The translations under genes were made by a program, and so were the position numbers. Below are positions 44,709 through 51,334 of a DNA stretch of 51,334 bases, one piece after another; within the stretch, counting starts at the first letter, position 1, and every line of letters starts with the position of its first letter. This stretch comes from an uncultured Clostridia bacterium (lineage in GTDB: Bacteria; Bacillota; Clostridia; Oscillospirales; CAG-272), in contig CALWJW010000004.1 of the NCBI GenBank assembly GCA_944381095.1, forward strand, positions 1 to 51,334. Direction: 5' to 3'. The notes below the pieces were generated by a model, which did not search any database, was not told the DNA's origin, and saw only the letters and a program-made list of their open reading frames with translations.

Positions 44709-45734
44709 ATGGGATATACTTCAAGCAAAATTGCGTTCCCGGGGCTGGGAATCGGAGAATTCACAATAGACAGAGTGGCGTTCACGGTGTTCGGTCATCC
44801 GGTGGCGTGGTACGGAATAATTATAGCTACCGGTATGCTGCTTGCAATACTGTATATAATGTACAGGGTAAGAGAGTATAAGGGAATGACGGCTGATGAC
44901 ATAATAGATTTTGCACTTTTTGTTGTGATTGCCGGAGTGATAGGGGCAAGGCTTTATTACGTTATAACCGCTGACAGAGATTATTCGTTTACCGAAATAT
45001 TTGCCATTTGGGAAGGCGGTCTGGCAATATACGGAGGAATAATCGTCGGAGGAATAACGGCACTGCTTGTATGCAGATATAAAAAAATCAGATTTCAGTG
45101 CTTCTTTGACATGCTTGCGCCGGCGGTAATGCTGGGACAGCTGATAGGAAGATGGGGGAATTTCTGTAACGGAGAGGCGTTCGGAACGGAAACGGCTTCA
45201 TTTCTGAGAATGCAGCTTACCCACGTATATGCCAGCGGAACAGAGCATTATATCGGAATGGTACATCCGACTTTTCTTTACGAGTCGCTTTGGAATCTTG
45301 CCGGATTTATTCTTCTGAACGTGTTTTACCGTAAAAGAAAATTTGACGGTCAGATAGTGCTGGGTTATCTTGCCTGGTACGGTTTCGGGCGTATGTTTAT
45401 AGAAGGGCTGAGAACTGACAGCCTTTATGTCGGACCGTTCAGGATCTCTCAGGTAGTGGGGCTGCTTTCATTCCTTGCCGCTACGTCCGTTATGATCTAT
45501 ATTTTGGTTACCGGTAAAGGAAAGAGATACGAAAGCGCTTCTTACAAAACCGCAAACGTTGCGACGGCGAGTGAGACTGATGAAGCCGCTGACGGTATGA
45601 CAACCGCTATGGACAAAGCTGTTGCAGATACGTCGGCGAGTACGGGAAGCGGTTGTGATGACGAAAATTCATCAGCGGAAAAAAACGACGGCGGAAAGCC
45701 TGAGCAAAAGGACAATTCAGAGAATAACAAATGA
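44709..45734 (+). CDS. lgt: Prolipoprotein diacylglyceryl transferase
   Basis: This integral membrane enzyme adds diacylglycerol to the lipobox cysteine of exported lipoproteins (one substrate could be the 16182 product). Typical segments are FGHPVAWYGIIIATGML, GVIGARLYYVI, WEGGLAIYGGIIVGG, GRWGNFCNGEAFG (signature with key Arg/Asn/Glu) and HPTFLYESLWN. It has about seven membrane segments and then a hydrophilic, Asp/Ser/Thr/Glu-rich tail of about 65 residues that is not part of the catalytic core. An in-frame TTG at 44703 exists, but AAGGA six bases before the ATG at 44709 favours 341 residues. Confidence 0.94.
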   Translation: MGYTSSKIAFPGLGIGEFTIDRVAFTVFGHPVAWYGIIIATGMLLAILYIMYRVREYKGMTADDIIDFALFVVIAGVIGARLYYVITADRDYSFTEIFAIWEGGLAIYGGIIVGGITALLVCRYKKIRFQCFFDMLAPAVMLGQLIGRWGNFCNGEAFGTETASFLRMQLTHVYASGTEHYIGMVHPTFLYESLWNLAGFILLNVFYRKRKFDGQIVLGYLAWYGFGRMFIEGLRTDSLYVGPFRISQVVGLLSFLAATSVMIYILVTGKGKRYESASYKTANVATASETDEAADGMTTAMDKAVADTSASTGSGCDDENSSAEKNDGGKPEQKDNSENNK

Positions 45735-45933
45735 CTAAAAGACTGAGTAACCATCCGATAAGAATTCAGATATAAAATCCGAGCATGAAAAAACCGGCGA
45801 AACAATCGGGTACAAAATTTGTGTATTCAGCCGGGAGTATAAAAAACATCCGGCATATCCTGTCATAAAGAGATGTGCGGAGAATTCCGGAACGGGAAAG
45901 CGGGTTTTACTTAAAAGTAAAATAGCGCCCGTG

Positions 45934-45955
45934 AAAATCCCGATCAGCGGGTTTT
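45934..45955 (+). terminator. Terminator-like hairpin between lgt and folD
   Basis: AAAA(t)CCCG-ATCAG-CGGGTTTT forms an 8-bp stem with one bulge. A second palindrome TTTTACTT-AA-AAGTAAAA lies at 45905-45922. Either could end the ymfF-ymfH-lgt transcript. A weak folD promoter (TTGACC 45954, TAAATA 45978) starts in the same place. Confidence 0.4.
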
Positions 45956-46006
45956 GACCGAAAAATTGTTTGTAATGTAAATAAAAAATCCGAAAGGAAG
46001 ACTATA

Positions 46007-46849
46007 ATGGCAGAAATAATCAGCGGAAAAGAGATAAGTGAAAAAGTCAAAGCTGAAATAAAAGCGGAAACTGAAAAAATGAAGGAAAAACCGGGACTTG
46101 CTGTGATAATCGTCGGAGAGGATCCGGCGTCAAAGGTTTACGTCAACAACAAGGCAAAGGGTTGTGAACAGGTAGGTTTTCTTTCAAGAGTTTACAGACT
46201 GCCGGAATCCACCCGATTTGAAGAGCTGTCGGAGCTTATAAAACAACTCAACACCGACAGGGAAATCGACGGCATACTCGTGCAGCTCCCTTTACCGAAG
46301 CATATAAGCGAAAAAGAAGTAATAAATCTGATAACGCCGACAAAAGATGTGGACGCTTTTCATCCGGTAAATACCGGAAGGATAATGACCGGTGATTATT
46401 ATTTCCTACCTTGCACACCTGCCGGAGTAATGCGTATGCTGAGGGAGAAAAAGATAAGCGTAGCGGGTAAAAAATGCGTTGTAGTCGGAAGATCAAATAT
46501 AGTCGGCAAACCGCAGGCTATGCTGATGCTCAATGAAAGCGCAACGGTAACCGTCTGTCATTCAAAAACAGTAAATCTGAAAGAGGAGTGCCGACAGGCA
46601 GATATACTGGTCGTCGCTATCGGAAAGGCAAAATTCATAACCGCCGACTACATAAAACCCGGAGCGGTGGTTATCGACGTCGGAATGGACAGGGATGAAA
46701 ACGGGAAATTGTGCGGTGACGTCGATTTTGAAGGCGTCGAAAAGGTGGCGGGTGCTATCACTCCGGTTCCCGGAGGAGTAGGACCGATGACGATTGCCAT
46801 GCTCCTGTCAAACACTCTGACCGCGGCAAAATACGCCGGAAAAAAATAA
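46007..46849 (+). CDS. folD: Methylenetetrahydrofolate dehydrogenase / methenyl-THF cyclohydrolase
   Basis: FolD interconverts methylene-, methenyl- and 10-formyl-tetrahydrofolate, supplying PurN (10-formyl) and ThyX (methylene), both encoded in this window. The 280 residues show the catalytic region [13 protein letters not shown] with its Lys, [32 protein letters not shown] (NADP site) and [18 protein letters not shown] precedes the ATG. A standard, complete gene. Confidence 0.96.
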   Translation: MAEIISGKEISEKVKAEIKAETEKMKEKPGLAVIIVGEDPASKVYVNNKAKGCEQVGFLSRVYRLPESTRFEELSELIKQLNTDREIDGILVQLPLPKHISEKEVINLITPTKDVDAFHPVNTGRIMTGDYYFLPCTPAGVMRMLREKKISVAGKKCVVVGRSNIVGKPQAMLMLNESATVTVCHSKTVNLKEECRQADILVVAIGKAKFITADYIKPGAVVIDVGMDRDENGKLCGDVDFEGVEKVAGAITPVPGGVGPMTIAMLLSNTLTAAKYAGKK

Positions 46850-46892
46850 AACAATAAAATTCAGTGATTTGCGCCGGAAGGGGGAAGGCATA

Positions 46893-47750
46893 ATGACAGA
46901 TGAAAATTTCGGTAAGAAAATAAAGCTGTATCTGCTTTCTCACAGTGTGAAACCGATATGTTGCAGAACATCATTCATAACCGGCACTGAGGTTTTCGGG
47001 AAAAAAAGAAAAAATGAGCTTACCGATGCCGTGGAAGAGTACAAATCAAAGCTTTTAAGCAAACGTTCCAGAATGCTTATCGAGGACGAAAGACAGTGCG
47101 GTTATCTGCCGGCTGAGGAAAACGGGGAAAAATTTCCGGTTTCCAGCGGCAGAGTCTGCCCAAGCTGCTTTTCAATGCTGCTCAGAGGCGCATTCCTTGT
47201 ATGCGGCAGGGCAAGCAGCGGAGCCGGAGGCTTGCATCTTGAAATTCCGATGCCGGGGGATGCTGCCAAAACAATGGTTACGGAAAATCTTTCAAAGGTC
47301 GGAATAGAATTAAAAACGGCGGTAAGGCGCAAAGAAAAGCTGTTGTACTGCAAAAAAAGAGAAACCATATCCGATTTTCTTGCTTATATAGGAGCGGCGG
47401 CGCTTTCGTTTGAGCTTATAAACAACGGCATAATGAATGAGACAAGAGCCGAAGCAAACAGACAGAAAAACTGCGATACGCAGAATATTCAGAAAACAGT
47501 GGTCGCGGCAGAAAGACAGCTTATGGCGGTAAAAGCTTTGAAAGAGCACGGGCAGCTTGAAAAATTGCCGGCGGGACTGTATGAGACCGCTGTTATAAGA
47601 ATGGAAAATCCGATAGAACCGCTTGATGTGATTACCGAATTGCACGGCGGACGCCTGACAAAATCGGGGGTCAACCACAGACTCGGCAAAATCGTGGAGA
47701 TCGCTGAAAATAAAGGATATATCAAAAAGCGAAGACAGAATAACCGGTAA
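46893..47750 (+). CDS. whiA: WhiA-family DNA-binding regulator
   Basis: WhiA is a Gram-positive DNA-binding protein tied to cell division and sporulation. It shows the N-terminal LAGLIDADG-derived fold (ICCRTSFITGTEVFG, CFSMLLRGAFLVCG, GGLHLEIPM) and the C-terminal helix-turn-helix (TELHGGRLTKSGVNHRLGKI). The length is 285 residues. The frame opens at a TTG at 46869, but AGGGGGAAGG clearly selects the ATG at 46893. In most Firmicutes whiA stands with rapZ and yvcK; here it lies between folD and a Clp ATPase gene, 43 and 20 bases from them. Confidence 0.9.
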   Translation: MTDENFGKKIKLYLLSHSVKPICCRTSFITGTEVFGKKRKNELTDAVEEYKSKLLSKRSRMLIEDERQCGYLPAEENGEKFPVSSGRVCPSCFSMLLRGAFLVCGRASSGAGGLHLEIPMPGDAAKTMVTENLSKVGIELKTAVRRKEKLLYCKKRETISDFLAYIGAAALSFELINNGIMNETRAEANRQKNCDTQNIQKTVVAAERQLMAVKALKEHGQLEKLPAGLYETAVIRMENPIEPLDVITELHGGRLTKSGVNHRLGKIVEIAENKGYIKKRRQNNR

Positions 47751-47770
47751 ATATCGAAAGGTTGAATCAA

Positions 47771-50047
47771 ATGGAATTATGTTCAAGATGTCACGTTAAC
47801 CCGGCAATGGTTTATATAATGAGGCAGGACGCAAGCGGAGTGAAAAACGAGGGGCTTTGTCTTAAATGTGCCAGAGAGCTCGGAATAAAGCTTCCCCCGA
47901 ATGTGGAAAACGCAGGCGAAATGCTTCAGAATTTCAACGAAAATATGCAGAGCCTGATTGAAAGTGACGATCCCGAAAATCAGGGTAAAGCCCCGATGAT
48001 AGATTTTGATAAACTCAGCTCACTCTTTTTCGGCGGCAACGGTCAGACGGGCGATCCGAAGCAGAAGAAAAAATCCGATCAGCAGAAAAAGACACAGGAC
48101 ACCGATAACGGAAGAAAGTCTGTAAACCAGTTCTGTATAAATCTCACGGACAAAGCAAAAGAGGGAAAGCTCGACAGAGTGATCGGCAGGGAAAAGGAGC
48201 TCGGGCGCCTTATGCAGATACTTCTGCGCAGACAGAAGAATAATCCGTGCCTTATAGGAGAACCCGGGACCGGAAAAACGGCAATAGCCGAAGCGCTGGC
48301 ACAGAGGATCGTTGCAGGAAATGTCCCGTATAAACTTAAAAACAAAGAAGTGCTCCTTGTCGATATGACGGCGCTTGTTGCCGGAACGCAGTTCAGAGGT
48401 CAGTTTGAGGGCAGAATGAAAGCTCTTATAAACGAAGTAAAGGCATTGGGCAACATAATACTTGTAATAGATGAGGTGCACAGTATCGTCGGAGCGGGTG
48501 ACGCCGAAGGCTCAATGAACGCCGCCAATATACTTAAACCTGCACTTTCAAGGGGAGAGATTCAGCTCATAGGTGCGACTACTTTGACAGAGTACCGGAA
48601 ATATATTGAAAAGGACTCTGCGCTCGAAAGACGTTTTCAGCCGATTATAGTGGAAGAGTCATCGGTAAGCGATACCATAGAAATACTGAAAGGAATAAAA
48701 AATTACTATGAAGAATATCATAGAATAAACATTCCCGACAGCATAATACGGAAAACCGTTGAACTCTCCGAAAGATATATAACGGACAGATTTCTGCCTG
48801 ACAAGGCGATCGATCTGCTTGATGAGGCGTGCTCAAACCTTGCGATGAACTGTAAGGATTTGGACAGACTTGACGAGGTAAGTGAAAACCTTGAAAAACT
48901 GCGCGGCGAAGAAAAAAGTCTCAGTGAAAAGATAAGCGAAGTTCCGGAAGGAGAAGAAAACGACGCCTATAAACGTCTCGCTGAGCTGCGTACCGAAATC
49001 ATGGCGCAGGAGAAGGAAGCGGCAAGACTTACGGAAATTCAGAACGGACTTACACTTACGGAGGACCGTCTGGCAAACGTCATAGAGGTCTGGACCGGAA
49101 TACCCGCAAGCAGTATAACCGAAAAGGAGTTTGACAAGCTCGCACGGCTCGAAGAAACGCTGAAAAAGTATATAGTCGGACAGGATAAGGCGATCTCAGC
49201 GGTTGCGAGAGCGATAAAGCGAAGCAGGGTAGGCGTGAGCGCAAAAAGAAAGCCGTCATCCTTCATTTTTGCCGGTCCGACGGGAGTTGGAAAGACTGAG
49301 CTTGTAAAAAGGCTGGCAAATCTTTTATTTGACGCACCGGAGTCGCTCGTACGTCTTGATATGTCCGAATTTATGGAAAAGCATGCGGTTTCAAGGCTGA
49401 TAGGGTCGCCTCCCGGTTATGTCGGTTACGACGACGCCGGACAGCTGACGGAAAAGATAAGAAGAAAACCTTATTCGGTAGTACTTTTTGATGAAATAGA
49501 GAAGGCACACCCGGATGTAATGAATATACTGCTCCAAATACTCGACGACGGCAGAATAACCGACGCACAGGGAAGGACAGTCAACTTTGAGAATACCGTC
49601 ATAGTTATGACCACCAACGCAGGTTCACAGTACGGCGGTTCTGCAATAGGTTTCGGAGAGAATGCCGGAAAACGCGAGGAGGAAAAAACCGAACAGAAGC
49701 TGTCGGAATTTTTACGGCCGGAGTTTCTGAACAGAGTAGACGAAATTGTAACTTTCAGAAGTCTCGACAAACAGGATTTTGCAAAGATAGCGGTTATAAT
49801 GCTTGACGAAACCTGCGACGCACTGAGAGGGAAAGGCTATAAAGTTTCGTACGACGCAAATGCGCCGAAGGCGATTGCGGAAAATTCTTTCTCGGAAAAA
49901 TACGGCGCACGCAATATGCGCAGATATATACAGACCGAAATTGAGGACGTTATAGCCGAAAAGATCATTTCTTCGAGAAGCGGAACAGCGCTTATTTCAA
50001 TAAAGGGCAAGCCGGGCCTGAGCGGAATAGAGGTTATTACCGCCTGA
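47771..50047 (+). CDS. clpE: ClpE-like AAA+ unfoldase with N-terminal zinc finger
   Basis: This is a HSP100/Clp unfoldase delivering substrates to ClpP. Instead of the usual double Clp_N repeat it starts with a zinc finger (Cys4, Cys7, Cys30, Cys33), typical of ClpE. It has two AAA+ modules with Walker A GEPGTGKTA (near 164) and GPTGVGKTE (near 502), Walker B VIDEVHS and LFDEIEK, a short ClpC/E-type middle coiled coil (about 370-430) and an IGF loop (SAIGFG) expected to dock ClpP. It has 758 residues. The start is the ATG at 47771 (AAAGG nine bases upstream) rather than the TTG at 47762. No CtsR operator was recognised upstream; it follows whiA by 20 bases, so heat control is not evident. Confidence 0.88.
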   Translation: MELCSRCHVNPAMVYIMRQDASGVKNEGLCLKCARELGIKLPPNVENAGEMLQNFNENMQSLIESDDPENQGKAPMIDFDKLSSLFFGGNGQTGDPKQKKKSDQQKKTQDTDNGRKSVNQFCINLTDKAKEGKLDRVIGREKELGRLMQILLRRQKNNPCLIGEPGTGKTAIAEALAQRIVAGNVPYKLKNKEVLLVDMTALVAGTQFRGQFEGRMKALINEVKALGNIILVIDEVHSIVGAGDAEGSMNAANILKPALSRGEIQLIGATTLTEYRKYIEKDSALERRFQPIIVEESSVSDTIEILKGIKNYYEEYHRINIPDSIIRKTVELSERYITDRFLPDKAIDLLDEACSNLAMNCKDLDRLDEVSENLEKLRGEEKSLSEKISEVPEGEENDAYKRLAELRTEIMAQEKEAARLTEIQNGLTLTEDRLANVIEVWTGIPASSITEKEFDKLARLEETLKKYIVGQDKAISAVARAIKRSRVGVSAKRKPSSFIFAGPTGVGKTELVKRLANLLFDAPESLVRLDMSEFMEKHAVSRLIGSPPGYVGYDDAGQLTEKIRRKPYSVVLFDEIEKAHPDVMNILLQILDDGRITDAQGRTVNFENTVIVMTTNAGSQYGGSAIGFGENAGKREEEKTEQKLSEFLRPEFLNRVDEIVTFRSLDKQDFAKIAVIMLDETCDALRGKGYKVSYDANAPKAIAENSFSEKYGARNMRRYIQTEIEDVIAEKIISSRSGTALISIKGKPGLSGIEVITA

Positions 50048-50094
50048 CGGCGACAGTTCGGAATATTCCGGGTTAAGACAAGGAGGGCTTAAAA

Positions 50095-50349
50095 ATGACG
50101 GAAACAGTCAGAGTGCCGCATTGGACTGAGGGAAGCGGAAAAGCTCTCCTTCTACATATCTTTATGAAAACAGGTGATTATTACAGAAAAGGAGACATAC
50201 TGTTCAGTTACAGCTGGGACGGCGCAGAGCTTGAAGAAAGAGCCTACGAGAACGGAAAAGTGATTGCAGTGCTTTTTTCCGACGGTGAGAGTGTAGAGAT
50301 CGGCACGCCTGTTATTGTCACGGAAACCGAAAAAACAGTGTCAGAATGA
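50095..50349 (+). CDS. Free-standing lipoyl-like domain without the lysine
   Basis: An 84-residue protein that is almost entirely one biotinyl/lipoyl-type beta barrel: VRVPHWTEGSGKALLLHIF, then KTGDYYRKGDILFSYSW, and a second half with GKVIAVLFSDGESVEIGTPVIVTE. In true carriers the turn reads (E/S)(T/S)DKA, with the modified Lys. Here it reads SWDGA, placing Gly43 at that position, so it cannot be lipoylated there. GGAGGG precedes the ATG. It lies between clpE and a methyltransferase gene, 47 and 15 bases apart. Its role is unknown; a binding or scaffold domain is possible. Confidence 0.75.
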   Translation: MTETVRVPHWTEGSGKALLLHIFMKTGDYYRKGDILFSYSWDGAELEERAYENGKVIAVLFSDGESVEIGTPVIVTETEKTVSE

Positions 50350-50364
50350 CGGCAGGAGAATAGA

Positions 50365-51126
50365 ATGATAAACGGAAGGCAGTTTGCAGTCCTTGCAGAA
50401 TATTACGACAGACTCAACGGTGCAGATTACAGACAGTATGCGGAATTTGTAAAGCAAATAATGTCCGAATACGGGACCGGTAAGGAAGAACTTGTGCTTG
50501 ACATGGGTTGCGGTACAGCGGAGCTTACGGTAGAGCTGTCAAAGGCAGGGTATGATATGATAGGTCTTGACATATCGGAAAATATGCTTGCGGCAGCGGC
50601 GGAAAACGCAAGGAAAAACGGTGCGGACATACTGTTTTTAAGGCAGGATATGAGGCGTTTTGAGCTTTACGGTACGGTAGACGCAATAGTTTGCAGTCTT
50701 GACGGGATAAATTATATAACCGAAAGCAGCGGACTTGACGAATGCTTTTCCCGTGTCAGAAACTATCTTAATCCCGAAGGAATATTTATTTTTGACGTCA
50801 ACAGCGAATACCGGTTTAGGGAGATATTCGCAAAGCGTGATTTTTTTGTCGAGGAAGCGGACGTCAGTCTCGGCTGGAAGAATGTGTTTCATGAAAAAAG
50901 CGGTATATGTGACTTTGAGCTGACACTTTTCATAAGGGAAGGCGAAGTGTACAGGCGAAGGAAAGAATATCAGCGTGAAAAGCTCTGGACACGTGAGGAA
51001 CTATACCGGCATCTCAGAGAAAACAAGCTTGATGTCGTAGCTGAATTTTCGGATCTGAACAAAGGGAAAATAACCGGGAATTCAGAGAAGTGGTATTTTG
51101 CGGTTAAAAGACTGAACGCCGAATGA
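50365..51126 (+). CDS. Class I SAM-dependent methyltransferase
   Basis: The 253-residue protein has a Rossmann-like core with SAM motif I VLDMGCGTAELTVEL (near residues 43-57), motif II GLDISENML with an acidic ribose-binding residue, and a DAIVCSLDGINYITE strand. The C-terminal region (about 160-253), with WKNVFHEKSGICDFELTLF, is typical of small-molecule-type class I methyltransferases of Firmicutes. GCAGGAG lies before the ATG. Its substrate cannot be read from sequence. It is the last gene of the clpE-lipoyl-methyltransferase group. Confidence 0.88.
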   Translation: MINGRQFAVLAEYYDRLNGADYRQYAEFVKQIMSEYGTGKEELVLDMGCGTAELTVELSKAGYDMIGLDISENMLAAAAENARKNGADILFLRQDMRRFELYGTVDAIVCSLDGINYITESSGLDECFSRVRNYLNPEGIFIFDVNSEYRFREIFAKRDFFVEEADVSLGWKNVFHEKSGICDFELTLFIREGEVYRRRKEYQREKLWTREELYRHLRENKLDVVAEFSDLNKGKITGNSEKWYFAVKRLNAE

Positions 51127-51200
51127 TTAAAAGATCAAAAGTGCGAAAATCAGCGGTTGACGTTTACAAAAAGAAAATATAAAATTTTTGCCGAAAAGTA

Positions 51201-51229
51201 TTGACAAAGACATGGTGATATGATATAAT
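51201..51229 (+). promoter_or_regulatory. Promoter of tRNA-Val
   Basis: Consensus TTGACA at 51201-51206, 17-base spacer, TATAAT at 51224-51229, ending 28 bases before the tRNA. Confidence 0.88.
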
Positions 51230-51257
51230 GTTGAACGTCGCAAGAGTGGAATGACAA

Positions 51258-51333
51258 GGGAGCATAGCTCAGCTGGGAGAGCACTTGCCTTACAAGCAAG
51301 GGGTCACAGGTTCGAGCCCTGTTGTTCCCACCA
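51258..51333 (+). tRNA. tRNA-Val (anticodon TAC)
   Basis: The 7-bp acceptor stem GGGAGCA/TGTTCCC has one G-T pair. The D arm contains AGCTGGGAGAGC, the anticodon stem is CTTGC/GCAAG with loop CTTACAA (anticodon TAC at 51291-51293), and the T arm contains GGTTCGAGCC. Discriminator A at 51330 and an encoded CCA at 51331-51333. The window ends one base later, so a tRNA cluster may continue. Confidence 0.96.
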
Positions 51334-51334
51334 T

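Overview
The window looks like a chromosomal segment of a low-to-mid GC anaerobic Firmicute of the Clostridia (Oscillospiraceae/Ruminococcaceae-like, probably a gut or rumen organism). This rests on AGGAGG-type ribosome sites, consensus TTGACA/TATAAT promoters, the B-type dihydroorotate dehydrogenase (PyrK+PyrD), a long fused PurL, ThyX instead of ThyA, WhiA, a ClpE-like ATPase and the YmfF/YmfH pair. No phage genes, insertion sequences or CRISPR array were seen. Gene calls rest on motif recognition by eye; no database search was possible.

Layout. (1) 1-7041: pyrimidine synthesis, pyrC-pyrK-pyrD-pyrF, then pyrE, then pyrB-pyrI. carA/carB and pyrR are absent. (2) 7181-15551: purine synthesis, purE, purM, purN, purD and purL, closed by a strong terminator. 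(3) 16090-17729: a monocistronic lipoprotein with an internal duplication. (4) 17836-24159: L-arabinose use. An AraC-type regulator and a FucU-type mutarotase lie on the minus strand, divergent from a FGGY kinase, araA and araD. (5) 24525-27367: thyX, a YfbR-type 5'-deoxynucleotidase and a Gfo/Idh/MocA oxidoreductase. (6) 27480-41044: a 13-kb, seven-gene transport operon with its own operator-like repeats, promoter, long structured leader and terminator. (7) 41281-51333: housekeeping genes. These are an unknown Cys-rich protein, ymfF-ymfH-lgt, folD, whiA, a clpE-like gene, a lipoyl-like mini-protein, a methyltransferase and tRNA-Val.

The most interesting locus is the transport operon. It encodes one very large solute-binding protein with two carbohydrate-binding-like modules and no lipobox. 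It also encodes four MalF/MalG-type permease subunits (two pairs flanking the other genes), a membrane-anchored NHL beta-propeller fused to a YIP1-like membrane domain, and a 1147-residue secreted protein that I think matches DUF5696 and may have a glycosidase-like barrel. There is no ATPase gene. I infer a composite glycan-capture and import machine using a shared ATPase encoded elsewhere; its substrate and mechanism cannot be read from the sequence.

A second theme is that the gaps between operons hold at least five unrelated tandem-repeat arrays: period 140 at 1-420, 51 at 5379-5530, about 50 at 11504-11700, about 35 at 21214-21550, and 17/18/33 at 23261-23403. They do not look like IS or CRISPR elements.
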